DNA of 64,000 bases from CAZTUH01 sp964620485 (GCA_964620485.1 CAZUGU010000012.1:1-64000), one strand, 5' to 3'; numbered from the stretch's first letter, positions 35,884 through 46,089 are shown. Notes: generated from the sequence alone by a model not told the origin. A program made the numbers and translations.

Positions 35884-36585
35884 TCATTTGCCCAAATATA
35901 CTTGTCGTATTTTGTTATTGAGTAACAAATTACGACAAGTATCTTGGAAAACTATACGACCATTCTCAATAACATAACCACGATCAGCAATTCCTAATGC
36001 TTTGTTTGCGTTTTGTTCAACTAAAAGAACCGTTATACCTTGTTCGCGTATAGTGTTAATAATATTGAAAATATGACTGATAATAAGTGGCGCTAAACCT
36101 AGTGTGGGTTCATCAAGTAGTAACAAACGTGGATTAGTCATAAGGGCTCGGCCAATTGCTAACATTTGCTGTTCTCCACCAGACATTAAACCAGCTATTT
36201 GATTTTTTCTTTCTTTTAAAAGAGGAAATAAATTATATATATGGTTTATATTTTTATTAATTTCATGTCTTTTCAAGAAAAACCCACCTATCATTAGATT
36301 TTCGTTAACAGTTAACTCTTTGAAGATTCTGCGGCCTTCTGGAGAGATAGCTATACCATTTTGCATAATTGTATGTGTACTTTTAAAAGTAATGTCTTTT
36401 CCGTCAAAAAGTACGTATCCTTTCTTAGCTTGCGGATTTCCACAGATAGTCATTAACAAAGTCGTTTTCCCAGCACCATTAGATCCTATTAAAGTTACTA
36501 TTTCACCTTGATCAACATTAATAGTTATATTGTTTAAAACTCGAATAGCACCATAATAAGTATAGATATTTTCTAATCTCAGCAT
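35884..36585 (-). CDS. livF: Branched-chain amino-acid ABC transporter ATPase LivF
   Basis: LivF is one of two ATPases that power high-affinity leucine/isoleucine/valine uptake. The 233-residue protein has Walker A GSNGAGKTT, signature MSGGEQQM, Walker B LLLLDEPTLGLAP and the LivF-type VLLVEQNANKAL in place of an H-loop. It is the last gene of livH-livM-livG-livF, six bases after livG. A near-perfect hairpin with 20-bp arms covers its final codons (35898-35942). Confidence 0.95.
   Translation of the reverse strand: MLRLENIYTYYGAIRVLNNITINVDQGEIVTLIGSNGAGKTTLLMTICGNPQAKKGYVLFDGKDITFKSTHTIMQNGIAISPEGRRIFKELTVNENLMIGGFFLKRHEINKNINHIYNLFPLLKERKNQIAGLMSGGEQQMLAIGRALMTNPRLLLLDEPTLGLAPLIISHIFNIINTIREQGITVLLVEQNANKALGIADRGYVIENGRIVFQDTCRNLLLNNKIRQVYLGK
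35898..35942. terminator. Hairpin in the last codons of livF, 20-bp arms with one mismatch
   Basis: Arms 35898-35917 and 35923-35942 pair with one mismatch around a 5-base loop, just before the livF stop at 35884-35886. It may end or stabilise the liv operon mRNA even though it is translated. Confidence 0.5.
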
Positions 36586-36591
36586 ATTTTA

Positions 36592-37359
36592 CTACTCTTC
36601 TCCTAGATAAGCTTTAATTACCAAATCATTATTTTGAACTTCATGTGGAGTACCAATGATGATTTTTTTACCATTTTCCATAACTAGAATTCTGTTAGAA
36701 ATTCCCATAATCAGATTCATATCATGTTCAATTAAAAGAACCGATATTTTATAATCTGAACACAGTTTATGAATCATAGTCTTAAGACTTTTCTTTTCTT
36801 GAGGATTTAGGCCAGCAGCTGGTTCATCAAGCATTAATAATTTTGGTTTCGTAATCATACATCGAGCAATTTCTAACCATTTTTGATACCCATAAGAAAG
36901 ATATCCAGCTTCAATATTTGCAAATTTTCGAAGATTAAAAAAATCTAACCACTTTTCTACATGTATCAAAGATTTTTTTTCAGATTCACGATATGATCTA
37001 GAATTGAATAAACCAGGTAATAAATTAAAACCTAATTTTGTGTTTTGAGCTACTAGTAAATTTTCTATAACAGTCAATTTTTTAAATAATCTAATGTTTT
37101 GAAATGTACGCACTAGACCATATTGTGCAATTTTATGAGTAGATTGATTTGTAATATCTTTATCTTGCACTTGAATTAGGCCTGAGGTTGGCTGATAAAA
37201 TCCACATATGCAATTAAAAACAGTTGTTTTTCCTGCCCCATTTGGCCCGATGATAGCAAAAACTTCGTGACTCTTAACTTCAAAAGATATGTTGTTAACT
37301 GCTATTAAGCCACCGAAATGCATAGTTAATCTAGAAACTTCTAATAAATTATTAGTCAT
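36592..37359 (-). CDS. livG: Branched-chain amino-acid ABC transporter ATPase LivG
   Basis: The second Liv ATPase, 255 residues. Walker A is GPNGAGKTT, the signature LSYGYQKWLEIAR, Walker B LLMLDEPAAGLNP, with a normal H-loop LLIEHDMNLIM. The start overlaps the livM stop by one base (TAATG), so the two are translationally coupled. It pairs with LivF under the LivH-LivM membrane pore. Confidence 0.95.
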   Translation of the reverse strand: MTNNLLEVSRLTMHFGGLIAVNNISFEVKSHEVFAIIGPNGAGKTTVFNCICGFYQPTSGLIQVQDKDITNQSTHKIAQYGLVRTFQNIRLFKKLTVIENLLVAQNTKLGFNLLPGLFNSRSYRESEKKSLIHVEKWLDFFNLRKFANIEAGYLSYGYQKWLEIARCMITKPKLLMLDEPAAGLNPQEKKSLKTMIHKLCSDYKISVLLIEHDMNLIMGISNRILVMENGKKIIIGTPHEVQNNDLVIKAYLGEE

Positions 37360-38588
37360 TAATCTAATTTTACATAAGGGCGACGCATTGGTAATAATCC
37401 CTTTGGACGAAAAACCATCATTAATACCATGATCAATCCAAATATCATCATTCTATATTCAGAAAATTCACGCATCAATTCTGGAATAATAGTTAGTAAA
37501 ATTGCAGATAAAATTACACCAGCTTGTGAACCCATTCCACCTAATATTACAATTGACAAAATTAAGATTGATTCTAAAAATGTAAAAGATTCTGGATTTA
37601 TTGCACCTTGGCGTGCTGCGAAAAAAGAACCTCCCAAACCAGCAAAAAAAGCACCTAGAGTAAAGGCAGATAGCTTTATTTTTTTAGGATTTAAGCCAAG
37701 AGAACTACAAGCAATTTCATCTTCACGCAGAGCTTCCCAAGCTCGACCTATTGGCATTCTAATCAAGCGATTTGGTATTAAAAAAGTAATCCATGCAAGA
37801 ATTAAAACTGTTAGGTACAAATATATCATATCCAGATTATCAAATTTGGATCCTATTAATTCATAGAATGAACTTATATCTGATTTTGAATCAGTATTAG
37901 CTATTTTCATACCAAAGATTCCAGGTTTAGGTAAATCTGAAATACCATCTGGACCTAAGGTCCATTGATTTAAATTAATCAGTAATAATCGAATTATTTC
38001 ACCAAAACCTAACGTTACGATAGCTAAATAATCTCCACGAAGACCTAATACTGGAAATCCTAATAAAAGACCAAAAATTGCAGAAATTATTCCTGAAAGT
38101 GGTAAAGCTTCCCAAAAAGTCCAATTTCCCCAATACGATAATAATGCATAAGTATAGGCACCGATAGCATAAAATCCAACAAACCCTAAATCTAATAAAC
38201 CAGCAAATCCTACAACAATATTCAAGCCTAGACCTAATATAACATAAATTAATGCTACTGTTCCAAGATCAATAGCTGTTCGATTTGCAAAAAATGGCCA
38301 GAAAATAACAGAAATAATCATTAATAACTTTAAATAATTATTTTGGAATTTAATTGTATGCAACGAACTGAATAAAGTTATTCGTACTTTAAGTTGCCTT
38401 ATATAATGAAAAAATATTTTTGCAATAAAAATTAATATTATTAATAATATAGATATGGTAATTTTTCCCCAATGAATTTGAATTGACACATTATAATTAT
38501 GGTGTGTCAATTTTAAACCAACTATTGGTATTAGCATAATTCCTGCTAAGACTAAAATGATCGAAAATTTTTTTAAGTTGTTTTTCAT
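37359..38588 (-). CDS. livM: Branched-chain amino-acid ABC transporter permease LivM
   Basis: A 409-residue inner-membrane permease. GLGLNIVVGFAGLLDLGFVGFYAIGAYTYALL and GDYLAIVTLGFGEIIRLLLIN are conserved LivM segments, and REDEIACSSLGLNPKKIKLSAFTLGAFFAGLGGSFFA is the cytoplasmic coupling loop for the ATPase. Two extra hydrophobic segments precede the core, within the range known for LivM. It follows livH by 16 bases. Confidence 0.94.
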   Translation of the reverse strand: MKNNLKKFSIILVLAGIMLIPIVGLKLTHHNYNVSIQIHWGKITISILLIILIFIAKIFFHYIRQLKVRITLFSSLHTIKFQNNYLKLLMIISVIFWPFFANRTAIDLGTVALIYVILGLGLNIVVGFAGLLDLGFVGFYAIGAYTYALLSYWGNWTFWEALPLSGIISAIFGLLLGFPVLGLRGDYLAIVTLGFGEIIRLLLINLNQWTLGPDGISDLPKPGIFGMKIANTDSKSDISSFYELIGSKFDNLDMIYLYLTVLILAWITFLIPNRLIRMPIGRAWEALREDEIACSSLGLNPKKIKLSAFTLGAFFAGLGGSFFAARQGAINPESFTFLESILILSIVILGGMGSQAGVILSAILLTIIPELMREFSEYRMMIFGLIMVLMMVFRPKGLLPMRRPYVKLD

Positions 38589-38604
38589 AATTTATAACTT
38601 ATTG

Positions 38605-39534
38605 TTATATTTTTTCTATCGCAGATTTACCTAATATTCCAGTTGGACGAAATAATAGAAAGAAAATTAATAAACTAAACGTGATAATATCTTTATATTG
38701 CGCTGACAAATAAGCTGATGTTAAGGTTTCTATTAATCCGAGAAAAATTCCTCCTAATACAGCACCAGGAACACTTCCCACTCCACCTAAAACTGCAGCT
38801 GTAAATGCCTTAATGCCGGCTAAGAATCCAATAAATGGATTTAATCTACCAATTACTATAGCTATTAAAACGCCACCTACAGCTGCTAACATAGCTCCTA
38901 TAACAAAAACAAAGGAAATAACTTGGTTAGTATCGATTCCTAAGAGATTTGCCATTTCTATATCTTGAGAGCAAGCACGTGAGACACGGCCAATACGCGA
39001 ATATTTAATAAATAAAGCTAGAACAATCATTATAAAGATCGTAATGAAAATGATCATTATACGAGAATATGGAAGCGTTATAACAAAATTTGTATTTGTT
39101 TTAAATTGCAAAGCTCCAAATATTAATACTGGTATTGCTAAATCACTAGCACCTTGTCCAAAAATTACTAGGTTTTGCAGAAAAATAGATACACCAATAG
39201 CAGAAATCAAGGCCACTAAACGTGGACTATTTCTCAAAGGATAATATGCTATTTTTTCAATAGTAAAACCATATATACCAGTTACTATTATCGCAGCTAA
39301 TAACATGATTAGTATCAGAATTGGCAATGGAAGATTACTATTTCCAATAATAGTAAAGGTAATTAATCCTATATAAGCACCTATCATATAAATTTCGCCA
39401 TGTGCAAAATTTATCATTCCAATAACACCGTATACCATAGTATATCCAATAGCAATCAATGCATATATGGCTCCTAATGATAAACCATTAAAAAATTGTT
39501 GAATAAATGGTGGTATTAAGTCCAATATATGCAT
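38605..39534 (-). CDS. livH: Branched-chain amino-acid ABC transporter permease LivH
   Basis: The partner permease, 309 residues, with GLSLGAIYALIAIGYTMVYGVIGMINFAHGEIYMIGAY at the N-terminus and SRIGRVSRACSQDIEMANLLGI as the coupling loop. The ATG at 39534 is preferred to a TTG at 39546; neither has a clear ribosome-binding site. It is the first gene of the four-gene liv block. The promoter should lie in the 517-base spacer upstream. Confidence 0.94.
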   Translation of the reverse strand: MHILDLIPPFIQQFFNGLSLGAIYALIAIGYTMVYGVIGMINFAHGEIYMIGAYIGLITFTIIGNSNLPLPILILIMLLAAIIVTGIYGFTIEKIAYYPLRNSPRLVALISAIGVSIFLQNLVIFGQGASDLAIPVLIFGALQFKTNTNFVITLPYSRIMIIFITIFIMIVLALFIKYSRIGRVSRACSQDIEMANLLGIDTNQVISFVFVIGAMLAAVGGVLIAIVIGRLNPFIGFLAGIKAFTAAVLGGVGSVPGAVLGGIFLGLIETLTSAYLSAQYKDIITFSLLIFFLLFRPTGILGKSAIEKI

Positions 39535-40051
39535 GTCTAAAATCAAGTTTAAGATTCTTCATTCAAAACAATACTATATAGATTTGAAATGAATAAAGTT
39601 TCTTTTATTTGTATTAATAATATGAATTTTTTTATTCTTATTTCTTATATTGCTTAAGGATATTGATTTTGAATTTAATACTCTATAATAAAATATACAG
39701 TGAGTGAGTTTTTATCAAAATTTCTAAGAAACCTTTCATATAAAAGATATATCCCAAGAGTTTTAATTTGAAAAATCTTATATATTTTTTCATGAAAAAC
39801 TTAAATATTTTAATGAATAAAATTCGCAGTGGTTTTAACATATTTTTTATTACTTTTATAAGTGTTATTGCAATAATATAAAAACATTGTGTTGATTTCT
39901 GATTCGATTTCTAATAATACATACTATGTGAAACAGCGTAACAATGCATGATGTTGAATATATTCACTGACATCTGATTTTCATATCAAAATAATATATA
40001 AACAGACGTTATTAAAGATTAGGAATTCCTATTCTATTTAGAATAACTTTT
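39535..40051. other. Gene-free spacer between proC and livH
   Basis: AT-rich, no coding frame or clear promoter recognised. It separates proC from the downstream livHMGF block, so the liv block likely has its own promoter here. Confidence 0.45.
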
Positions 40052-40897
40052 TTACTGATTATCATCAATATTAAACTGTTTTCCCATATTTTTTGATTTT
40101 TCTGCAGCAGCTTGCATAGCACATTTTACAATAGAGCAAAATTCCGCTTTCTCAAAAATTTCTAACGCAGCAATTGTAGTTCCGCCTTTTGAACTTATTC
40201 GTTCTCTCAATTTCTTAATTGATTCATGAGATTGAGAGATTAATTCTATTGTTCCATGAATAGTGTAAAAAGCTAATTTTGTTGCTTCTTTTTTGTCTAA
40301 TCCTAATAATAGGCCTCCATCTATCATTGCTTCTAATAACAATAAAATATAAGCTGGCCCGCTTCCGGATAAAGCTGTTACAGCATCAAGCATTGCATCA
40401 TTTTTGACCCAAACTACTTTACCTACTGTTTCTAGTAAGTTAGTTACCAAATTACGATCATTAACTCTAACAGATTCTAAGGATGTTAATCCTGTTATAC
40501 CTTTTCCAATTAGAACTGGGATATTAGGCATACATCTAATCAATTTTTTTTCTAAGTATTTATGTTTTTCAAACCATTTTTTAATTGTATTAATGGTAAT
40601 TCCAGCAACAATGCTAATAACTAAAATTTTAGGATTTAGCCAAGTCTGTGTTGAAATAATCGCATTATGCATATCCTGAGGTTTAATAGCATATATCCAA
40701 ATATTACAATTTGATAGAAAAACACCTGATTGACTTTTAATTTTTACACCGCGTTCTTCCCAAATTGGGTGTAAATCTTTATTCGTGTCAATAACATAAA
40801 TATCTTGTGGTGTACATATATTTCCAATAAATCCTTTTGCTAAAGCAGTTGCCATATTTCCGCCGCCAATAAAAGCAATAGAAAATTTTTGTTTCAT
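40052..40897 (-). CDS. proC: Pyrroline-5-carboxylate reductase
   Basis: ProC performs the last step of proline synthesis using NAD(P)H. The 281-residue protein has the Rossmann motif FIGGGNMATALAKGF, RCMPNIPVLIGKGITGL and the family signature ALSGSGPAYILLLLEAMIDGG. It lies on the same strand as livK and livHMGF and separates them. I see no proA or proB in the window, so the source of its substrate cannot be judged here. Confidence 0.96.
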   Translation of the reverse strand: MKQKFSIAFIGGGNMATALAKGFIGNICTPQDIYVIDTNKDLHPIWEERGVKIKSQSGVFLSNCNIWIYAIKPQDMHNAIISTQTWLNPKILVISIVAGITINTIKKWFEKHKYLEKKLIRCMPNIPVLIGKGITGLTSLESVRVNDRNLVTNLLETVGKVVWVKNDAMLDAVTALSGSGPAYILLLLEAMIDGGLLLGLDKKEATKLAFYTIHGTIELISQSHESIKKLRERISSKGGTTIAALEIFEKAEFCSIVKCAMQAAAEKSKNMGKQFNIDDNQ

Positions 40898-41097
40898 AGA
40901 ATCTACGCCTTCTTCTTAAAGAACTCAATTAAATTAAAGAAAATTTTTTAAAAAATTAGTCAGTTTATGAAAATACTAATAAAACTATTAAAATTGATAT
41001 TCCATATCTTAATTTGAAGCGGACTTCTTCCTTTTTTGATAGAAAAGTCCTATATATTTATTAGCTATTCTGTTTCATTCAATCATTGAAGAAGTAA

Positions 41098-42285
41098 TTA
41101 ATTAGAACATAAAGATTTACTGCCATCTTGATGCCAGGAATAAACATCAAATTTAAATCGATCTAAATCACCCTGACTGTTCCAGGAAATTTTTCCAATT
41201 GGTGTATCAAATGTGTGAGCATGCATATGCTTAGCTATAATCATAGGATTGGTACTTTTAGTTTGTTCGATTGAATCTGCTATTACTTTTAAAGCCGAGT
41301 AAGCAGTTAGCTGAAAAACTCCGTGAACATTACGTTTTTTATCATTAAATTCTTTAACTAAATTTTTATTTTCAAAATTTTTAGTAAAATCTGTTGGTAA
41401 AGTCAACAACATACCTTCAGTATAAGAACCAGCAATAATATTTATATCGTGGTTACCAACACCTTCCGGACCCATAAAACGGGATTTTAGACCCTGTTCT
41501 GCAGCTTGTCTAAGTAATAAGCCCATTTCAGGATGGTAGCCACCAAAATAGATAAAATCTATACCTAGGCTTTTTAATTTTGTAATAATTGAAGAATAAT
41601 CACTGTCTCCTGCATTAATTCCTTCAAAAATAGTAACATCTAGGCCATTTTTTATTAGGTTATTTTTAACTGAGTTAGCAATGCCTTGACCATATGATTG
41701 TTTATCATGTAAAACTGCAATGCTTTTTGGTTTTATTTTTTCAGTAATATAGTTTGCTGCAGCTGGTCCTTGTTGATCATCACGACCAATTGTTCGGAAA
41801 ATAAAATCATAATTTTTATTATCTGTCAGAATAGGTGTAGTTGCAGATGGTGTTACCATGACTATTCCTTTACTATTGTAAATAGTAGTTGCAGAAATTG
41901 CTGCACCTGAGCAAACAGGACCTATAACAAAATTAATTTTATTGTTTAAAACACGATTTGCTGCATATGGTGCTTGTTTAGGATCACAACCATCATCAAT
42001 AGTAACTATTTTTAAAAATTGACCATGAATTCCGCCTTGTGCATTTATATGTTCAACAGCAGTATCAACACCTTCTTGAATCATATTACCATATTGTGTT
42101 AAAGCACCAGTTTTTGGACCTACAACTCCAATTAATATTTTGGATTCTATAGCCAATACAGGTAAAACAATTCCAATGAGAATAGTAAATACTGCAAAAA
42201 ATGAAATTAAGAAAGATAACCCTGTAAAAGGATTATCTTTCTTTCTTTGTAAAGAATTTCCAGTTTTTGATAATAATATAAGCAT
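41098..42285 (-). CDS. livK: Branched-chain amino-acid ABC transporter binding protein
   Basis: The periplasmic receptor of the Liv system. An N-terminal basic stretch and a hydrophobic segment (about residues 25-48, ending VLAIES) form a signal peptide or anchor. The Leu/Ile/Val-binding fold follows, with IGVVGPKTGALTQYGNMIQEGVDTAVEHINAQGG, GPVCSGAAISATTIYN and FGGYHPEMGLLLRQA. Length is 395 residues, with a longer lead before the signal segment than usual. It precedes proC and the liv permease/ATPase genes on the same strand. Confidence 0.93.
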   Translation of the reverse strand: MLILLSKTGNSLQRKKDNPFTGLSFLISFFAVFTILIGIVLPVLAIESKILIGVVGPKTGALTQYGNMIQEGVDTAVEHINAQGGIHGQFLKIVTIDDGCDPKQAPYAANRVLNNKINFVIGPVCSGAAISATTIYNSKGIVMVTPSATTPILTDNKNYDFIFRTIGRDDQQGPAAANYITEKIKPKSIAVLHDKQSYGQGIANSVKNNLIKNGLDVTIFEGINAGDSDYSSIITKLKSLGIDFIYFGGYHPEMGLLLRQAAEQGLKSRFMGPEGVGNHDINIIAGSYTEGMLLTLPTDFTKNFENKNLVKEFNDKKRNVHGVFQLTAYSALKVIADSIEQTKSTNPMIIAKHMHAHTFDTPIGKISWNSQGDLDRFKFDVYSWHQDGSKSLCSN

Positions 42286-42438
42286 TTTAATTTATTTAAA
42301 ATTATCCAATCAAACTTATTTTGACTATTCAATCATCAATATATTCATAGAATATTAATTCTACATTCTTATCTCTAAAAATCTATAGAACGATAATAAT
42401 CTTAGTTTGCTTCAAGATTATTCGGATCACTATCCTAT

Positions 42439-44511
42439 TTAATTAGAAATATAATCATTCCATTCTTTCATCCAGCGATTTAGATGTATCTTAACTGATT
42501 CTGGATATTCTTCTTTTAACCATTGAGCAGCACTTTGAGCTTGTTTTATTAACATAATATCTGTTTTAAAATTTGCAAACCGCAACAAGGTCATTCCAGA
42601 TTGACGAATTCCTAAAAATTCTCCTGGGCCACGTTGTTCGAGATCACGTTTAGCAATTTCAAAACCATTACCTGTTTCAAACATAGCTTTTAATCTTTCT
42701 CGAGCAATATTAGATAATGGTTCATTATATAATAAAACACATATAGATTGTTTATTAGCTGCTCTTCCAATTCGTCCACGTAATTGATGTAATTGAGCTA
42801 AGCCAAATCGTTCAGAATGCTCGATAACCATAATGGATGCATTTGGCACATCAATACCAACTTCAATAACTGTCGTGGTTATTAATAAATTAATATATCC
42901 ATTTTGGAATGATTGCATAATCTCAATTTTTTCAGGTAATGGTAAACGTCCATGTAACAATCCTATGCATAGATCCGGGAATTTTTGCAACATATTTTCA
43001 TATATATCAATTGCAGCTTTGAGTGTTAAATCAACACTTCCTTCTATTAATGGACAAATCCAATATATTTGTTTGCCATTTCTAGCAGCGTCAGTGATAT
43101 GTGCAATAACCTGATCGCGGCGATCATTTGATATTAATTTTGTTAATATTTCCAATCGATTAGAAGGTAATTCATCAATAATAGAAATATCTAGATCCGA
43201 AAGAAATGTCATAGCTAATGTTCTGGGAATTGGCGTTGCACTCATTAATAGTTGATGTGGAATATTTTCTTTCTGAATTCTATTTTTATAATTTAATGCT
43301 AAGCGCTGTTCAACTCCAAAACGATGCTGTTCATCAATAATAGATAGACCAAGACAATCAAATTTTACATTGTTCTGGATAAGTGCTTGGGTTCCAATAA
43401 CTAATTTTATTTGCCCATTTGAAATGTCTGATAAAGTCATATTTCTTAATTTATCACTTTGATTACTACTTAACCATGCTGTTTTAATACCAAATGGTTC
43501 AAAATACATTTTAAACTTACGGAAATGTTGTTCTGCCAAAATTTCGGTTGGTGCCATAAGAGCAACTTGTGCATTACAAGCAATTGTTTGTGCACTAGCT
43601 ATCATAGCAACAACTGTTTTGCCACTACCTACATCACCTTGTAATAAACGTTGCATAGGATGTGATTTTTTTAAATCTAACAATATTTCTTGAACTACTC
43701 TTTTTTGTGCATTAGTCAATGGAAAAGGTAATTTTTGACTGAGATGATAAACTAGATTTTTTCGATCATTCGAACTTTGCAAAGTTTTGGCGTATAGCTT
43801 AGAGCGTGCAGATCTTAAAGCCAAAAGAGACAATTGTTGTGCTAATAATTCATCAAATTTTATTCGTATCCAAGCTGGATGTTCTTTATTAATTATTAAG
43901 TTTTTAACAATATCAGGAGGAGGCCTATGTAGTAAATTAATTGCAGATCGAAATTCTATTAATTTATAATACCTTCGTATCTTTTCTGGTATAGAATCTA
44001 TTAAATAATTTTTTCGATTTAAAACTGATGTAATGATTTGACGTAATTTATATTGAGATAGCCCATTGGTAGTTCGATAGATAGGCGTCATGCTCTTTGA
44101 AAGAGTAACGTTGGATTCAGATATGTCGGGATGAATCATTTCTTTTCCAAAGGGATTAATACGCACATTTCCATATACTCTTAATCGTGTTCCAACTACT
44201 ATTTTTTTTTGTTGTGTCGAGTGAAATTGTAGCCAACGTAGTCTTAGTTCTCCACTATTATCAACGATAATTGCAATAAGTTGATGATTTGGAACTTTTT
44301 GAACACTGACACGTACTACTTTACCTTCCGTTTGAGCAAAATGGCCAGATTTTAGATCTTTGATTGGTGTAAGCTGAGTTTTATCTTCATATCGAATTGG
44401 AATATGAAAAATAAAATCATCTACCTTATTTAATCCAAGTTTACGGATTTTATTTTGAATGGCAGATTTTTTTTGAGTATATGAAGGAAAATTATTTAAT
44501 AAATTTTTCAA
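42439..44511 (-). CDS. recG: ATP-dependent DNA helicase RecG
   Basis: RecG remodels stalled forks and Holliday junctions. The 690-residue protein has an OB wedge domain and helicase motifs: Walker A GDVGSGKTVVA, DEQH in IDEQHRFG, SATPIPRTLAMT, and HQLRGRIGRA. No suitable ATG lies near the N-terminus; the reading starts with TTG at 44511, which gives the family length and an N-terminus (MKNLLNNFPSY) close to other RecGs, though the early GVG-type motif is lost. ridA lies upstream, an order seen in related bacteria. Confidence 0.94.
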   Translation of the reverse strand: MKNLLNNFPSYTQKKSAIQNKIRKLGLNKVDDFIFHIPIRYEDKTQLTPIKDLKSGHFAQTEGKVVRVSVQKVPNHQLIAIIVDNSGELRLRWLQFHSTQQKKIVVGTRLRVYGNVRINPFGKEMIHPDISESNVTLSKSMTPIYRTTNGLSQYKLRQIITSVLNRKNYLIDSIPEKIRRYYKLIEFRSAINLLHRPPPDIVKNLIINKEHPAWIRIKFDELLAQQLSLLALRSARSKLYAKTLQSSNDRKNLVYHLSQKLPFPLTNAQKRVVQEILLDLKKSHPMQRLLQGDVGSGKTVVAMIASAQTIACNAQVALMAPTEILAEQHFRKFKMYFEPFGIKTAWLSSNQSDKLRNMTLSDISNGQIKLVIGTQALIQNNVKFDCLGLSIIDEQHRFGVEQRLALNYKNRIQKENIPHQLLMSATPIPRTLAMTFLSDLDISIIDELPSNRLEILTKLISNDRRDQVIAHITDAARNGKQIYWICPLIEGSVDLTLKAAIDIYENMLQKFPDLCIGLLHGRLPLPEKIEIMQSFQNGYINLLITTTVIEVGIDVPNASIMVIEHSERFGLAQLHQLRGRIGRAANKQSICVLLYNEPLSNIARERLKAMFETGNGFEIAKRDLEQRGPGEFLGIRQSGMTLLRFANFKTDIMLIKQAQSAAQWLKEEYPESVKIHLNRWMKEWNDYISN

Positions 44512-44606
44512 ATATTCGCACCAATAATAATCGTTAAAAAATTTAGATATAGAATTTCAATCAATTCAAGCCAGTCGCCAGTCAAAATTAGGTCAGTTCA
44601 AAAAAA

Positions 44607-44999
44607 TTAAAATATCAAAGTAGCTTCAACTTCAAATTGAGCTCCTTTTGGCAGACCATTTACTTCAACAGTTGATCGAGCTGGGAATGGTTTAGTAAAC
44701 AATTCTTCCATAATTTTATTAACAATTACAAATTTCTTTATATCAGTTAGAAATAATGTCAATTTAATAATACTGCTATTCTCATTAACAGATCTAGCAA
44801 TAGCATATACATTTTTAAATGCTTGATAAACTTGATCGTCAAAGTTTTCCGATATAAGATTTTCTTCATTAGGTTTTAATCCAATTTGTCCTGATAAAAA
44901 AACTAAATTTTTATCAGCGGTTACTATTTTGGCTTGTGAATATGGACCAATTGGATTAGGAATATTCTTTTTATCGATAACAGTAGTATTTTTAATCAT
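44607..44999 (-). CDS. ridA: RidA family enamine/imine deaminase
   Basis: RidA hydrolyses reactive enamine/imine intermediates released by PLP enzymes such as threonine dehydratase and protects enzymes including IlvE. The 130-residue protein has GPYSQAKIV, FLSGQIGL and the C-terminal FPARSTVEVNGLPKGAQFEVEATLIF with the key Arg. It lies between fpr and recG on the minus strand. Confidence 0.93.
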   Translation of the reverse strand: MIKNTTVIDKKNIPNPIGPYSQAKIVTADKNLVFLSGQIGLKPNEENLISENFDDQVYQAFKNVYAIARSVNENSSIIKLTLFLTDIKKFVIVNKIMEELFTKPFPARSTVEVNGLPKGAQFEVEATLIF

Positions 45000-45148
45000 A
45001 AATTTAAATAAACTTATAAAAGAGTAGTGAGCTATATTATCTCAGATAATATCATTTTCTCAAATTTAGAATCAAAAATTTATTCATGACCTTATATCAT
45101 ATTTAGTGTTTACTATTACTAGTATGTTACTATACGTTATACTGTCAT

Positions 45149-45169
45149 ATTTTCTATTTTCTATTTTCT
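45149..45169. repeat. Three tandem copies of a 7-base unit over the fpr stop codon
   Basis: The unit attttct is repeated three times without error. The fpr stop (45161-45163) lies inside, so slippage here would change the C-terminus. Confidence 0.85.
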
Positions 45170-45937
45170 AACAAATGCTTTTTCTACAACATAGTCTCCA
45201 AGATCTCCTTTTTCTGAAGACATCCTAAATCCGCGTTCGTTTAGTATTTGACTAATATCTTTTAACATGTTTGGATTACCACAAATCATGGCGCGATCTG
45301 TCATCTGGTTTAATGGTGATAAATCCAGATCACTAAAAATTTTTCCGTTTCTAATTAATTCAGTAATTCGTCCCTGATTAGAGAATTTTTCTCGTGTTAC
45401 TGTAGGATAGTAAATTAATTTTTCTTTAACTTTCCTACCTAATAGCGCATTATAAGGCAATTCTTTTCGAATAAAATTCGCATAAGCCAGATCATTAACA
45501 CGACGAACACTATGTATTAGAATAATCTTTTTAAATTTTTTATATGTTTCAATATCTTTAATAATACTTAAGAAAGGTGCTAATCCTGTTCCTGTAGAAA
45601 ATAAATATAGATTTTCACCCGGTTTTAAATCATTTATAACTAATGTTCCGACATATTTTCGGCCTATTAATATTGAGTCACCTATTTTTATATTTCGTAG
45701 TAGGGAAGTTAAGATCCCAGTATCTAATTTAACACTGAAAAATTCGAAATTCTTTTCATAATTAGCACTAACCATACTATAGGCACGCATTAATGGTTTT
45801 CCAGATATTTCAAGTCCAACCATAACAAAATTTCCATTCTTAAATGTTATCATTTCACTACGGGTTGTTTTAAAGGAAAATAGATTGTCGTTCCAATGAT
45901 GTACGTTCAAGACTCGCTCTGTATTAAAAATTTTCAT
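45161..45937 (-). CDS. fpr: Ferredoxin/flavodoxin-NADP+ reductase
   Basis: Fpr moves electrons between NADPH and ferredoxin or flavodoxin, supporting iron-sulfur enzymes and release of stored iron. The 258-residue protein has the FAD motif RAYS (51-54), GTGLAPFLSIIKD for NADP binding, and MICGNPNMLKD. It ends with AFVRK, where the subclass usually has an aromatic residue near the end. It is divergent from the ferric iron importer fbpABC and shares a 373-base promoter region that contains two palindromes. Confidence 0.94.
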   Translation of the reverse strand: MKIFNTERVLNVHHWNDNLFSFKTTRSEMITFKNGNFVMVGLEISGKPLMRAYSMVSANYEKNFEFFSVKLDTGILTSLLRNIKIGDSILIGRKYVGTLVINDLKPGENLYLFSTGTGLAPFLSIIKDIETYKKFKKIILIHSVRRVNDLAYANFIRKELPYNALLGRKVKEKLIYYPTVTREKFSNQGRITELIRNGKIFSDLDLSPLNQMTDRAMICGNPNMLKDISQILNERGFRMSSEKGDLGDYVVEKAFVRK

Positions 45938-46089
45938 AATAATAAATGGATTATAAAGAAAATAATATGATTCTAATCAAGTAAATCAGAAATAAAATAC
46001 TCATCAATTAAATGAATCGTCATATTAATTCAATATGATTAAATCATTTTCATATTCTTTCAAAAGTTTTGTTTGTTTACTTTATTTGT

